From VXNE01 sp965248075 (GTDB lineage: Bacteria; Pseudomonadota; Gammaproteobacteria; Pseudomonadales; Azotimanducaceae): DNA of 64,000 nucleotides. Location: positions 806,001-870,000 of the forward strand of contig CBDFIL010000003.1 of the NCBI GenBank assembly GCA_965248075.1. Direction: 5' to 3'. Below are positions 32,754 through 41,727 of the stretch, piece after piece. The notes under the pieces were generated by a model. That model had not been told where the DNA came from and ran no database searches. It saw nothing but the letters and a program-made list of their open reading frames with translations. How positions within the stretch are numbered: the stretch's first letter is position 1; each line of letters begins with the position of its first letter. A program made the position numbers and the translations under genes.

Positions 32754-34775
32754 CTACGGGGCGGCGTACCAGATCGGTGAGGACCACGCGCGTTCCTGGA
32801 TCGTGACGGCCAGGCCAGACCGCGGCTGTACGCCGTTGCGCACCGCGTCCCACGTGCTCCACCGGCAGGTCGGGTTCTCCAGGACCCGGACGTAGTAGAA
32901 GGCATCGCCATCGGCAGGATCGAAGTCGGGGTCCGTCCACAGGGCTTTCAGTTCCGTCGCACCGAGGTCTTCCGGAATGGAGCAGTCCGCGAGGTCCACG
33001 CGCGCTCCGTTGTCCGGGCAGCGGTGCGTCTCGGGATCGACGGCGAGGCCGTCGGAGCAGGCGACGTCGTAGACCCGCTCGTTGGTCTGCTTGCGGAACC
33101 CGGTGTCATACCAGCCCTTGACGATCTGCACGCGCTGCAAGGGGGCGCCATGGACATCGCGCTGAGCCCATACCAGGAACCCCGGGGCGGACCCGTCGGT
33201 CGCGACGAGGTCGCCGCCCATGGCCACGCCACCCGCGTACGCCGCCTCGAGGAGGTCCTCCCCCTCGATGTCGAGCGCCCCGTAATCGAACCCGCCGAAG
33301 AACCGGAGCCGGATGCGGTTGCCCGACGTGCCGTAGGTCTCCTTGCGCCGGAACGCCGCGAAGATCGACTCCCGGGTGTTCTCCTCCGCCCACGCCGCCG
33401 CGAGTCCGGACGCTCCCCGCTGCGCGTCCCGCATACCGAAGTACGTGCCCTGTTCCTCGTCAGAGGTGTTCACCCACGGCTGGACCTCCGGCGGCAGGGT
33501 CGCCAGGTAGTCGAGACGCTCGCGGGAGACCGGAACGGACGACCGGTTTTCCGCCGTCCCGAAGAACGGCGACGATGCGAAGTAGGCCGACTCGTCGAAC
33601 GACGATGCGCCGTTGTGCGTGTCGCTCGAACCGATGAACCCGAACTGGAAGGGATTGCCCCGGCCCTCCTGCGCCAGTGCGATGCCGTTTCTGAGCGCGT
33701 CGCGCACGTAGCTGCCCCGGGGCTCGCTCCACTGCGTCGTCTTGCCCTTGCGCGAGTTCAGTATTTCGAAGTCCGCCCACTCGTCGTCGGGCGAAAGGCG
33801 TGGATGCGTCTCGGACGTGCCCTTCACCTGCGTGATCTCGACGAGCGGTTCGTTGCGCATCCGCAGCGCCGAGAAGTCGGTGTCGATCGCCCGCCCGTCG
33901 GAGTAGCGCAGGCGGAACGCCTGGCCGTTCGACCCGTTGGAGTTGTGCGGAATGGCGAGGCTCTCGACGCCCTGGGCGCGCAGCCGGTCCATCCACTTCC
34001 AGAGGTCTTCCGGCTCATGGGAGTCGATCGCCGTGAACGGCCGCGCCGGGGCGCGGGAGGAGGCGAATACCACGTTGCGGTGGTACGCCGCGGATTCCGG
34101 CTGGGGCGTCGATGCGGTCCACTCGTAGGCGATGAACGCCGTGAAGTTGCCCGGGTCGTTGTGGCGTTGCGCAGCCGCGACGATGTCTGCCCAGGCCGAG
34201 CGGTGCGCGTCATCGTCGAAGGCGGCGAGTTCGCGCGCCGGATGGTTCGTGCGCCACGCCTGGAACCGCTCCCAGGCACTCGCGGGAAGCGACCTGATGC
34301 GTCCCGCGGTCCCGCGGAACGCCATGTTGCGGGACTGCAGGGACCAGTACTCGAGGTTCTCCGGCCGGTTGATGTCGTGGAAGGCCTCGGCGCCCGGCAA
34401 CTGACCGGTCCTGCTCTGCGGGTCCGCCCACTCGGCCACGACACCCAGGAAGATGCCGTGGTCGGTGACTCCGAGGAAGTCGAGAGGCTCGCGCAGCCGC
34501 ATCTCGTGACCGAAGGGACTGGTCAGGGTCTCGCCCCGGGCGTAGCGATAGCTCTCGTCCGGCGACACCAGCGTACCGAAACTGTACGCATCCATGGAGT
34601 GGCGGCTGTGGACGTGCAGGTCGCCGAAGTACACGTTGCGCTGCGCGTTGTACCCGGCCGTCAGTCCGCGCTCGACCGGCGGCTCGACCCCATGGTCCTC
34701 GACACGCACCGCGTCGTCCGTGCAGCCCGCCAGACCCAGAACCAGTCCCAGCACCAGAGTTGATCGCGCTTGCAT
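32754..34775 (-). CDS. DUF3604 lipoprotein, PHP-like metallohydrolase (copy 2)
   Basis: 673 residues, lipobox GLAGC with Cys18, then GDLHVHSRHSMDAY (His54, His56), VTDHGIFLG, LAIPHNSNGSNGQ, KGTSETHPRLSPDDEW, GSSDTHNG, and the cysteine-containing C-terminus ending RAWSSPIWYAAP. Clearly a paralogue of copy 1, sharing its lipoprotein form and length, yet diverged throughout. It converges with the flavoprotein gene and is divergent from the dioxygenase pair, with a shared promoter region at 34776-34981. Confidence 0.9.
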   Translation of the reverse strand: MQARSTLVLGLVLGLAGCTDDAVRVEDHGVEPPVERGLTAGYNAQRNVYFGDLHVHSRHSMDAYSFGTLVSPDESYRYARGETLTSPFGHEMRLREPLDFLGVTDHGIFLGVVAEWADPQSRTGQLPGAEAFHDINRPENLEYWSLQSRNMAFRGTAGRIRSLPASAWERFQAWRTNHPARELAAFDDDAHRSAWADIVAAAQRHNDPGNFTAFIAYEWTASTPQPESAAYHRNVVFASSRAPARPFTAIDSHEPEDLWKWMDRLRAQGVESLAIPHNSNGSNGQAFRLRYSDGRAIDTDFSALRMRNEPLVEITQVKGTSETHPRLSPDDEWADFEILNSRKGKTTQWSEPRGSYVRDALRNGIALAQEGRGNPFQFGFIGSSDTHNGASSFDESAYFASSPFFGTAENRSSVPVSRERLDYLATLPPEVQPWVNTSDEEQGTYFGMRDAQRGASGLAAAWAEENTRESIFAAFRRKETYGTSGNRIRLRFFGGFDYGALDIEGEDLLEAAYAGGVAMGGDLVATDGSAPGFLVWAQRDVHGAPLQRVQIVKGWYDTGFRKQTNERVYDVACSDGLAVDPETHRCPDNGARVDLADCSIPEDLGATELKALWTDPDFDPADGDAFYYVRVLENPTCRWSTWDAVRNGVQPRSGLAVTIQERAWSSPIWYAAP

Positions 34776-34981
34776 CGAATGTCCTCCCCACCCACCGTGC
34801 GCGCAAAGTTATCACGCACGCGGCACGACGCGCTCGGACCACCCCTCGCGACCGCCGCTCGCCGGAACGGTCGTCGATCGGGAAACGCGGCTCTTCAACC
34901 TCCCGCGGTTGTCCCGTTCCAGCGAGTCGGCTAGCATCAAGCGCTCCCGACCCGACCGACCCCTTGGAGGTGTTTTACGCG

Positions 34982-35848
34982 ATGAGCGAAGCGGCAGTGG
35001 ACCTGATGCAGGAGCGCGAACCGACGTCGCGCGAGATCGTGTTCGCGGAGATCCGCAGGCTCGGACTCGAGAAGCACGTCGTCGAGATCGAGGAACAGGG
35101 GTTCTCCATCGTCGAGAACGCCGTCCCCATGGACCAGGTCGAGCGCATGCGCGAGGTGATCCTCGCCCAGGTCGCCGACAAGACCGGAAAGAAGCCGGAC
35201 CTGCACAACTGGGACGGCGGTACGCTCCGGGAAGGCTGCTACCTCCTGTACGAAGACCCGGTCTTCGAGAAGCTCGCGCAGAACGAGTACACGGTCGCGC
35301 TGATGCGATACCTGCTCGGCCGCAGCATGGTGCTCTCGACCATCTATTCCCACGTACGCGCCAAGGGCGATCCGCCGCTTCCGCTGCACACCGACCAGTG
35401 GACGCTGCAGCTCTCGAACCCCGTCTCGATCGCCGTTGCCAACTACGCGCTGGTCGACTACGCGCGCGACATCGGCGCCTTCGCCGTGGTGCCCGGCAGC
35501 AACCAGCTGCTGCGCCGCCCGGTGTCCGAAGACGAGATGAACGTCTACAAGAACCCGGACTGCATCCCTCTGGAGATGAAGGCCGGCTCGGTCGTCGTGA
35601 CCGCCGGGTGCACCTGGCACGGCGCCTACGAGCGCAAGGTGCCGGGACTGCGCGTCAACGCAGCCGTGGCCTACTGCCGCTCCTACATTCGCACCCAGGA
35701 ACTCATCCGGGAAGGTGTGACCCAGGAGATGCTCGACCGCAACCCACCCGAGTTCGCGGATCTGCTCGGCGTCAACAACTTCCTCGGCTTCGGGCGCGAG
35801 GGACCGGACTTCAGCAAGGCCAGGCTGACACTGGGACGGTACGACTGA
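34982..35848 (+). CDS. Phytanoyl-CoA dioxygenase family protein 1
   Basis: 288-residue Fe(II)/2-oxoglutarate-dependent oxygenase. Iron ligands His136 and Asp138 (LHTDQWTLQ) and His213 (CTWHGAYERK), with the 2-oxoglutarate arginine in VPGLRVN (Arg224). Hydroxylates an unknown small substrate in the cytoplasm. The next gene is a direct paralogue 22 bases downstream, so the two arose by tandem duplication and share an operon. GGAGG precedes the start. Confidence 0.93.
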   Translation: MSEAAVDLMQEREPTSREIVFAEIRRLGLEKHVVEIEEQGFSIVENAVPMDQVERMREVILAQVADKTGKKPDLHNWDGGTLREGCYLLYEDPVFEKLAQNEYTVALMRYLLGRSMVLSTIYSHVRAKGDPPLPLHTDQWTLQLSNPVSIAVANYALVDYARDIGAFAVVPGSNQLLRRPVSEDEMNVYKNPDCIPLEMKAGSVVVTAGCTWHGAYERKVPGLRVNAAVAYCRSYIRTQELIREGVTQEMLDRNPPEFADLLGVNNFLGFGREGPDFSKARLTLGRYD

Positions 35849-35870
35849 AGCCCCTGGAGGTGCCTGCCCC

Positions 35871-36737
35871 GTGAGCGAAGCAGCAGAGAACCTCGCACCG
35901 GAACGCGAACCGACCTCGCGCGAGATCGTATTCGGCGAGATCCGCCGGCTCGGGCTCGAGCAGAACGTCTTCGAACTCGAGGCGCAGGGCTACACGGTCG
36001 TTCCGGACGCCGTGCCGATGGACATGGTCAGGCACATGCGCGACGTGATCGTCGCCCAGGTCAGCGACAAGACGGGCAAGCAGCTCGATCTCCACACCTG
36101 GGACGGCGGCAAGGTGCGGGAGGGCTGCTACCTGCTCTACGAGGACCCCGTCTTCGAGAAGCTGGCGCAGAACGCGTACACGGTCGCGCTGATGCGATAC
36201 CTGCTCGGCCGGAGCATGGTGCTCTCGACAATCTATTCCCATGTGCGCACGAAAGGGGGACCGACCCCGCGTTTGCACACCGACCAGTGGACGCTGCAGC
36301 TCTCGAATCCGGTGTCGGTCGCGGTGGCCAACTACGCCCTGGTCGACTACGAGCGCGACCTCGGCGCCTTCGCCGTGGTCCCGGGAAGCAACCAGTTGCT
36401 GCGCCGGCCAGTGTCCGAGGAAGAGAGCAACGTCTACACGAACCCGGACTGCATCCCCCTCGAGATGAAGGCCGGCTCGGTGGTGGTCTGCGCCGGCAAC
36501 ACGTGGCACGCGGCTTACGACCGAAAGGTGCCGGGACTCCGGGTCAATGCCGCGGTCGTCTACTGCCGCTCCTACATCCGCACCCAGGAACTCATTCGGG
36601 AAGGCGTGACCCGGGAGATGCTCGACCGCAACCCGCCCGAGTTCGCGGACCTGCTCGGCGTCAACAACTTCCTCGGCTTCGGGCGCGAGGGCCCCGATTT
36701 CGCCAAGGCAAGGCTGGCGTTGGGACGGTACGACTGA
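35871..36737 (+). CDS. Phytanoyl-CoA dioxygenase family protein 2
   Basis: 288 residues, GTG start after GGAGG. Same length and ligand positions as the upstream paralogue (His136, Asp138 in LHTDQWTLQ; His213 in NTWHAAYDRK; arginine in VPGLRVN). The conserved middle and C-terminal halves contrast with changes such as CAGNTWHAAYD versus TAGCTWHGAYE near the active site, so substrate specificity may have diverged. Confidence 0.93.
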   Translation: MSEAAENLAPEREPTSREIVFGEIRRLGLEQNVFELEAQGYTVVPDAVPMDMVRHMRDVIVAQVSDKTGKQLDLHTWDGGKVREGCYLLYEDPVFEKLAQNAYTVALMRYLLGRSMVLSTIYSHVRTKGGPTPRLHTDQWTLQLSNPVSVAVANYALVDYERDLGAFAVVPGSNQLLRRPVSEEESNVYTNPDCIPLEMKAGSVVVCAGNTWHAAYDRKVPGLRVNAAVVYCRSYIRTQELIREGVTREMLDRNPPEFADLLGVNNFLGFGREGPDFAKARLALGRYD

Positions 36738-36740
36738 CGC

Positions 36741-36821
36741 TGTGGGGCGACCCTTGTGGTCGCCCGCCCCGGGACTGTGGACGAATTCGAATACGGGCCC
36801 CCACAAGGGCGGCCCCCACAG
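36741..36821. repeat. REP/MITE-like palindromic element, copy E1 (reverse orientation)
   Basis: Hairpin GGGGCGACC / GGTCGCCC, a ~35-base middle with GACGAATTCGAATACG, then a second hairpin of GGGCC..GGCCC type, with TGTGGGG and CCCCACA at its ends. It begins three bases after the dioxygenase stop codon. Confidence 0.8.
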
Positions 36822-36846
36822 CGATATCGGCGCCGCAACAGGCGCC

Positions 36847-37929
36847 TCAATAGCGCGCCATCACCTGCCTGGCGAAATCCGTCAGCATCTCTTCGGCGAA
36901 CTCCATGGGCGGCAGCAGGAAGACCTCTTTCAGTCCGGCTCGCTCGCGTTCGCGCAGCATCTCGATGATCTCGTCGGGCTCTCCCACGAGCCCGCCGCTT
37001 GCGCGAATCGCCTCGGGCGTCACGAACTGCCGCTCCTCCTCGACGAGAAAGGTACAGTGCCCGAGATGCACCACCTGGCCGGCGCGTTCGCGCGGCAGGT
37101 GCTTCGCGGCGATGAAGTCCCGATAGGCCTCCCAGGTCGGGCGCATGTCGTCGCGCACCAGGTCCTCGGTACCGGCCAGTTGCACCGCCTCCCACAGACC
37201 GTGCAGCGCGGTTCCGACCATCGAGCCGCAGCGGTCCACCACGCGTTCCGAGTCCAGACGCTCGCCGGGTTTCAGAACACACACACCGGTCAGTGCCGCC
37301 GTGTGGAACGTCTCCCGGTCCAGGGTGCGACCGACCGCGGCAGCGCCGTTTTCGACACGTGCGATGTTGCTGCGGAACGCCGCGGGCGCTTCGAGCCCCG
37401 CCACCCGACCGTCTCCGTAGGCGCCAGCCACGCGTAGCGCGAGAGGGCCGTTCGCCGCCACGTAGATCGGAATCGGGCTGTCGATGTCGATGAACCGAAG
37501 GTCCCGGTGCAGGAACCGGATCAGACGGGTCGCGCCGTTCAGGGTGTACTCCACCTCTTCGCCGCCGAGCAGTTCCCGCACGACCCGCACGTACTCGCGG
37601 AACACCGGCGCCTTGATCGGGTCGAATCCCATGACACGCATCGCCGTGTGGCCCGTGCCGATCCCGAGGAACGTCCGCCCCGGAGCGATCCGGTTCACCG
37701 TCGCGATGGAGTGTGCCGTGACCGGTGCGATCCGCGTGCCGACGATCGCGACGCCGGTGCCGAGCTGGATCCGCGAGGTCCGTTGCGCGGCGAGGGCAAG
37801 CGTCGCATAGCAGTCGGACCAGATCATCTGCGAGTCCGGCACCCAGGCCCGGTCGAAACCGAGCCGCTCGGCGTGCTCGATCAGCTCGATGTTGTCGATG
37901 TGCGTGGCGACGCAGAGCCCGAACTGCAT
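36847..37929 (-). CDS. LLM-class flavin-dependent oxidoreductase 2
   Basis: 360-residue luciferase-like TIM-barrel protein: MQFGLCVATHIDNIELIEHA, ERLGFDRAWVPDSQMIWSD, SRIQLGTGVAIVGTRIAPVT, GRTFLGIGTGHTAMRVMG, PIPIYVAANGPLALRVAGAY. Resembles F420-dependent methylene-tetrahydromethanopterin-reductase-like enzymes. It lies downstream of dioxygenase 3 on the same strand, separated only by a double-hairpin repeat, so may share its transcript. Confidence 0.9.
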   Translation of the reverse strand: MQFGLCVATHIDNIELIEHAERLGFDRAWVPDSQMIWSDCYATLALAAQRTSRIQLGTGVAIVGTRIAPVTAHSIATVNRIAPGRTFLGIGTGHTAMRVMGFDPIKAPVFREYVRVVRELLGGEEVEYTLNGATRLIRFLHRDLRFIDIDSPIPIYVAANGPLALRVAGAYGDGRVAGLEAPAAFRSNIARVENGAAAVGRTLDRETFHTAALTGVCVLKPGERLDSERVVDRCGSMVGTALHGLWEAVQLAGTEDLVRDDMRPTWEAYRDFIAAKHLPRERAGQVVHLGHCTFLVEEERQFVTPEAIRASGGLVGEPDEIIEMLRERERAGLKEVFLLPPMEFAEEMLTDFARQVMARY

Positions 37930-37959
37930 CGCTCTTCGCCTCTACGTCAGGGACGCGCC

Positions 37960-37998
37960 GAGTTGCGCTGCAACTCGAACGCGAACCGCAGGTTCGCG
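37960..37998. repeat. Double-hairpin repeat (H family), copy 2
   Basis: GAGTTGC-GCT-GCAACTC followed by CGCGAACC-GCA-GGTTCGCG. The first stem differs from the other copies yet remains perfectly paired, indicating compensatory change. It sits directly after the dioxygenase 3 stop codon (minus strand). Confidence 0.75.
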
Positions 37999-37999
37999 C

Positions 38000-38938
38000 T
38001 CAGTCCCACCAGGACTTGCCGGGCGTCAGCGCCACCTTGGCCAGATCGTACCCTTCCTCCTTGAACGAGTACTGGTAGATGTTCTTGCCCATCAACTCCG
38101 CGAAGCGGGGCGGGTTGCTTGCGAGGATCTCCGGCGTGACTTCTTCGCGGTAGCGCTCCTGCGGAACGATGAAGGGCCGCGTGTAGATCGTCACCAGCGT
38201 GAGCCTGAGCCCCGGATCCGTGCGCGGATACGATCCGTGCCAGACGCTGCCGCTCCAAACCACCAGCGAACCCGCCGGCGCCTCGATGGCGGTCGGCTGC
38301 GCGACCTCGTCGCCCCGCGGGCCGTGTCCCAGCGAGTGGCTGCCCGGCACGAGACAGAGCGCTCCGCCCGACTTCGTGTAGTCCGTCAAGACCCAGGTGC
38401 AGTTCAGCAGCAGCGGATACGCCGGATAAGGCGCCGGGACCGCGAGGGCGCCATTGTCGGTGTGCAGCCCGAGTGGCGCGTCTCCCGGACCCTTCACCAG
38501 CCCGATGCAGGTGGAGAACATGCAGCTGCGGCCGACGGTGTAGTCCGCGAGCGCAAGCGGCACCGGATTGAGGATGGCTTCCTGGAATACGGGATCCTCG
38601 AACAGCAGGAACGTGAACGGCGCCCATGCGCCTGCCCCCTGACCGTCCAGGGCCCCCGTGCGTGCGAGGTCGAGCGCGGTGCCCGTCCGCCGTTCCACCG
38701 TCGCGCAAAACGCGTCCCGCAACCGCTCGAGGAACGCCGGCGCCGCGACCTTCTCCGGCGGAATGACGGTGTAGCCGACCGCTTCGAGTTCGGCAACGTG
38801 CTTTTCGAGTCCCAGCCGCTGGATCCCTTCCCAGGCGCGCGCGAAATCCGCCTGCGCCTTTCCCGACTCCATGGGCGCGCCACGCAATTCGTCTGCCGGC
38901 GTTGCCCGGGAGACCTCCTCCAGAGCCTGTTCGGCCAT
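38000..38938 (-). CDS. Phytanoyl-CoA dioxygenase family protein 3
   Basis: 312 residues. HxD pair in LGLHTDNGALA, distal histidine in GSVWHGSYPRTDPGLRLTLV, which also supplies the 2-oxoglutarate arginine. A ~30-residue N-terminal extension precedes the conserved GIQRLGLEKHVAELEAVGYT opening. More distant from proteins 1 and 2 than they are from each other, closer in layout to proteins 5 and 6. Substrate unknown. Confidence 0.92.
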   Translation of the reverse strand: MAEQALEEVSRATPADELRGAPMESGKAQADFARAWEGIQRLGLEKHVAELEAVGYTVIPPEKVAAPAFLERLRDAFCATVERRTGTALDLARTGALDGQGAGAWAPFTFLLFEDPVFQEAILNPVPLALADYTVGRSCMFSTCIGLVKGPGDAPLGLHTDNGALAVPAPYPAYPLLLNCTWVLTDYTKSGGALCLVPGSHSLGHGPRGDEVAQPTAIEAPAGSLVVWSGSVWHGSYPRTDPGLRLTLVTIYTRPFIVPQERYREEVTPEILASNPPRFAELMGKNIYQYSFKEEGYDLAKVALTPGKSWWD

Positions 38939-39050
38939 TGCTTCCTCCCCCCGATCGAAACGTCCTCCGATGCGCCCGAGCTTACACGCTCGTTGCCGCG
39001 GGAGCGCGCCCTTCGCATAATGCAGTCGAAGTTGGGGGAGGGAGTGTCAG

Positions 39051-40184
39051 GTGGCCTACGAGATCAAGCGTTTTCCGTACGACGGCACCGTGGACGCGGA
39101 CGGCCACATCCTGGAGCCACCCGACCTCTGGGAGAACTACCTCGAAGCGCGATACAAGCCGCGGGCCCTGCGCATCGGTGTGGACGACGCCGGCTTCGAA
39201 TACCTGGAAATCGACCGCAAGCCCTCGGTACGCACGAACCGGGGCTCGCTCGGCATCATGGGCGCGATGGGCTCGGAAGACATGCGGCCGAGTCCCGAAC
39301 GCCGCTACGCCGACAACATGCCCTTCGGCTCCTGCAACGCCGCCGAACGCCTGCAGTTGATGGAACGCGAGAACCTCGAGTACTCCCTGCTCTACCCCAC
39401 CATCGGGCTGCTCTGGGAGACGGAGCTCACGGACCCGGAACTCAGCCTCGCCTACTGTCGGGCCTACAACCGCTGGATCGCGGACTTCTGCCGCGACAGC
39501 GGCGGCAAGCTGATCCCGATCGCCCAGCTCACGCTCCTGGACGTGGAGGGGTCCGTCGCGGAACTCGAGCGGGCCGTGAAGGACGGCTGCAAGGGCGCCT
39601 GGGTCAACCCGTTCAACCACAACCGCGTGATCCACGGCAGCCCTCTGCACGATCCCCTGTTCGCGAAGTGTTGCGAACTGGACGTTCCCTTCGCGATCCA
39701 TCCCACGCTCACCCCGCACCGCGCGGCCGAGGGCATCTTCGACTGGCCCACGGAAGGGCGTGGCTGGGGGGAGATGATCTGGCTGCGCTCAATCGTGCAG
39801 CAGGCCCTCATTTCCTTCTTCAGCCTCGGTACCCTCGAACGCTTCCCGGAGTTGCGCCTCGGTGTGCTCGAGGCCGGCTCAGGCTGGGCGGGCCCCATGC
39901 TCGACCGACTCGACGCCTACGGCGAATCCATGAACGTCAACCGCTTCAGCGCCGCCGAACTGTTCCGCCGCCAGTGCTTCATCTCCGGCGACCCCGACGA
40001 AACCATCGCACCGTTCACGATCGAGCACGTCGGCGACGACTGCTTCATGTGGGCCACCGACTACCCGCATCCCGACCATCGACACACCTGGGTGGACGAC
40101 CTGATCGCCTACGCGAACAAGCTGCCCGAGACGACGCGGGAGAAGGTGCTCGGCGGCAACGTAAAACGCATCTACAAACTGTAG
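39051..40184 (+). CDS. Amidohydrolase-2 family (ACMSD-like) hydrolase/decarboxylase
   Basis: 377-residue TIM-barrel metal enzyme. Metal-binding residues in VDADGHILEPPDLWE (D-x-H), FAIHPTLTPHR and WATDYPHPDHRH. This group includes aminocarboxymuconate-semialdehyde decarboxylase and related decarboxylases or hydrolases acting on ring-cleavage products, consistent with the neighbouring oxygenases. GTG start after GGGGGAG. Its stop TAG is part of the palindromic repeat that follows. Confidence 0.9.
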   Translation: MAYEIKRFPYDGTVDADGHILEPPDLWENYLEARYKPRALRIGVDDAGFEYLEIDRKPSVRTNRGSLGIMGAMGSEDMRPSPERRYADNMPFGSCNAAERLQLMERENLEYSLLYPTIGLLWETELTDPELSLAYCRAYNRWIADFCRDSGGKLIPIAQLTLLDVEGSVAELERAVKDGCKGAWVNPFNHNRVIHGSPLHDPLFAKCCELDVPFAIHPTLTPHRAAEGIFDWPTEGRGWGEMIWLRSIVQQALISFFSLGTLERFPELRLGVLEAGSGWAGPMLDRLDAYGESMNVNRFSAAELFRRQCFISGDPDETIAPFTIEHVGDDCFMWATDYPHPDHRHTWVDDLIAYANKLPETTREKVLGGNVKRIYKL

Positions 40185-40333
40185 GGGCGACCCTTGTGGT
40201 CGCCCGTCCCCGAAGTTGCGGAACCTCGTCGTCAACGCGCAGTTTCGCGCCAGCGAAACTGCAACGCGACCGCAGGTCGCGCCGGGACCGTGCATGAATT
40301 CGAGACGGGACACCACAAGGGTGTCCCCTACAC
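40181..40333. repeat. Composite repeat E2: REP/MITE-like element with a nested double hairpin
   Basis: Left half GTAGGGGCGACC..GGTCGCCC, right half GGGACACC..GGTGTCCCCTAC, so the whole has GTAGGGG/CCCCTAC ends. In the middle sits an H-family double hairpin (40241-40281: AGTTTCGC-GCCA-GCGAAACT, then CGCGACC-GCA-GGTCGCG). The left end overlaps the amidohydrolase stop codon. Confidence 0.85.
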
Positions 40334-40365
40334 TGCCGTTCCCAAGCCGAGCGTGAGGATTTCCG

Positions 40366-41265
40366 ATGAGCGACCAGATCGACATGGAATCATTCGTACA
40401 GGACGACAGCGTCCCCTACGCGATGGCCAGCGAGCCGCCGCTGTCGTTTCGCGGCGAGGGTTACGACTACGACCACGAGGTGCTGGTGACGCTGCCGGCC
40501 TCCTACCCGGTGGCCCCCGACAGGTCGTACCCCGTGCTCTGGGCCATGGACGGCGTGCTGCAACACATGCTGGTCGCCGGCATCGTCAACATGTACGCGT
40601 TCGGCAGGCGCCTGCCGGAGATCATCGTCGTCAGCGTCGGTCACTCGAGCGCGCAGGGCATGCCGGGCTTCCTGAAGCGGGAGTTCGACCTGAACCCGCC
40701 CGGTTCGTGGTTCGGCGACGACGCGCTGGCCGAGCGCACGACCACCCAGTTGAACGGCCCCTTCTTCAAGGACCTCGAGCCACGCCTCCGGGGCGACCGC
40801 TTCCTGGATTTCCTGGTCGACGAATTACGGCCCGCCATGGCCGAGCGATACCGCATGAACGGCGATCACGCGCTGATGGGCCACTCGTCCGGAGGCTACT
40901 TCACGGGCTATGCCCTGCTCGCCCGGCCCGGAGACTTCTCGGGCTACATCATCAGCAGCGGCACCAGCAGGGAGACCATGCAGCTGGAAGAGGAATACGC
41001 CGCCTCCCACGAGGACCTGCCGGCGCGCGTCTTCGTCGGCGCCGGCAACGGCGAGCTGAACCTGGCCATGTCGGCGGCGCGCATCGTCAGCCGCACGACC
41101 ACGCTGGTGGAGAACCTGCGGATGCGCCAGTACCCGTCCCTGGTACTGAAGAGCCAGCTCTACACGGACCGCGATCACTTCAACGTGATACCGCCATTGT
41201 TTGCCGACGGACTCGAGCACCTCTACGCTGACGAGGTCGAGAAGCTGACGCAACTTCCGGCATGA
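40366..41265 (+). CDS. Alpha/beta-hydrolase, putative esterase (COG2819 type)
   Basis: 299-residue esterase of the family that includes siderophore and S-formylglutathione-type esterases. HEVLVTLPASYPVAPDRSYP, VLWAMDGVLQHM precede the nucleophile elbow in HALMGHSSGGYFTGYALLA; the catalytic histidine is likely in TDRDHFNVIPP. No signal peptide, so cytoplasmic. Followed after 30 bases by the PNPOx-family gene. Confidence 0.88.
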   Translation: MSDQIDMESFVQDDSVPYAMASEPPLSFRGEGYDYDHEVLVTLPASYPVAPDRSYPVLWAMDGVLQHMLVAGIVNMYAFGRRLPEIIVVSVGHSSAQGMPGFLKREFDLNPPGSWFGDDALAERTTTQLNGPFFKDLEPRLRGDRFLDFLVDELRPAMAERYRMNGDHALMGHSSGGYFTGYALLARPGDFSGYIISSGTSRETMQLEEEYAASHEDLPARVFVGAGNGELNLAMSAARIVSRTTTLVENLRMRQYPSLVLKSQLYTDRDHFNVIPPLFADGLEHLYADEVEKLTQLPA

Positions 41266-41295
41266 TGCACTGCCAGGACACGCACGGAGACACGG

Positions 41296-41727
41296 ATGAG
41301 CGAGACGAACAGCAGGATCGACAACCTCCTCAAGCAGACCATGATCGGTTTCCTGAGCACGCTGAATCGGGACGGTTCACCCAACACCATGCCGCTCTGG
41401 TACGAATGGGACGGACAGAGGATTCTCATGTTCTCCGCAGCCGACACGGCCAAGATCAGGCGCTTGCGCCGCGATCCGAGAGCGGCCCTGTGCATTGCCG
41501 AAGGGGTTGGCGTCATGGAAGCCTGGGTCAGCGTGGAAGGCACCGTCGAGTGCATCGACGACCTCCAGCGGACCCGGGATTTCGCCTGTCGACTGGCCGA
41601 ACGGTATTACGAGCCCGAGCGAGCGAAAGCGACCATCGAAGCCTGGTCGAAGGCCGAAGGCCTCGTGCTGCTAGACTTGAAACCCGGTCGGATCCGGAGC
41701 GTCTGGGGGCCGTATGTCCAGGAATAG
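41296..41727 (+). CDS. Pyridoxamine-5'-phosphate-oxidase-family flavin/F420-binding protein
   Basis: 143-residue split-barrel protein: TMIGFLSTLNRDGSPNTMPL, WYEWDGQRILMFSAADTAKI, RRLRRDPRAALCIAEGV. This layout matches the F420-binding/FMN 'PPOX class' oxidoreductases rather than true PdxH. Could pair functionally with the LLM-class enzymes. Its last codons overlap the next gene's start region. Confidence 0.85.
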   Translation: MSETNSRIDNLLKQTMIGFLSTLNRDGSPNTMPLWYEWDGQRILMFSAADTAKIRRLRRDPRAALCIAEGVGVMEAWVSVEGTVECIDDLQRTRDFACRLAERYYEPERAKATIEAWSKAEGLVLLDLKPGRIRSVWGPYVQE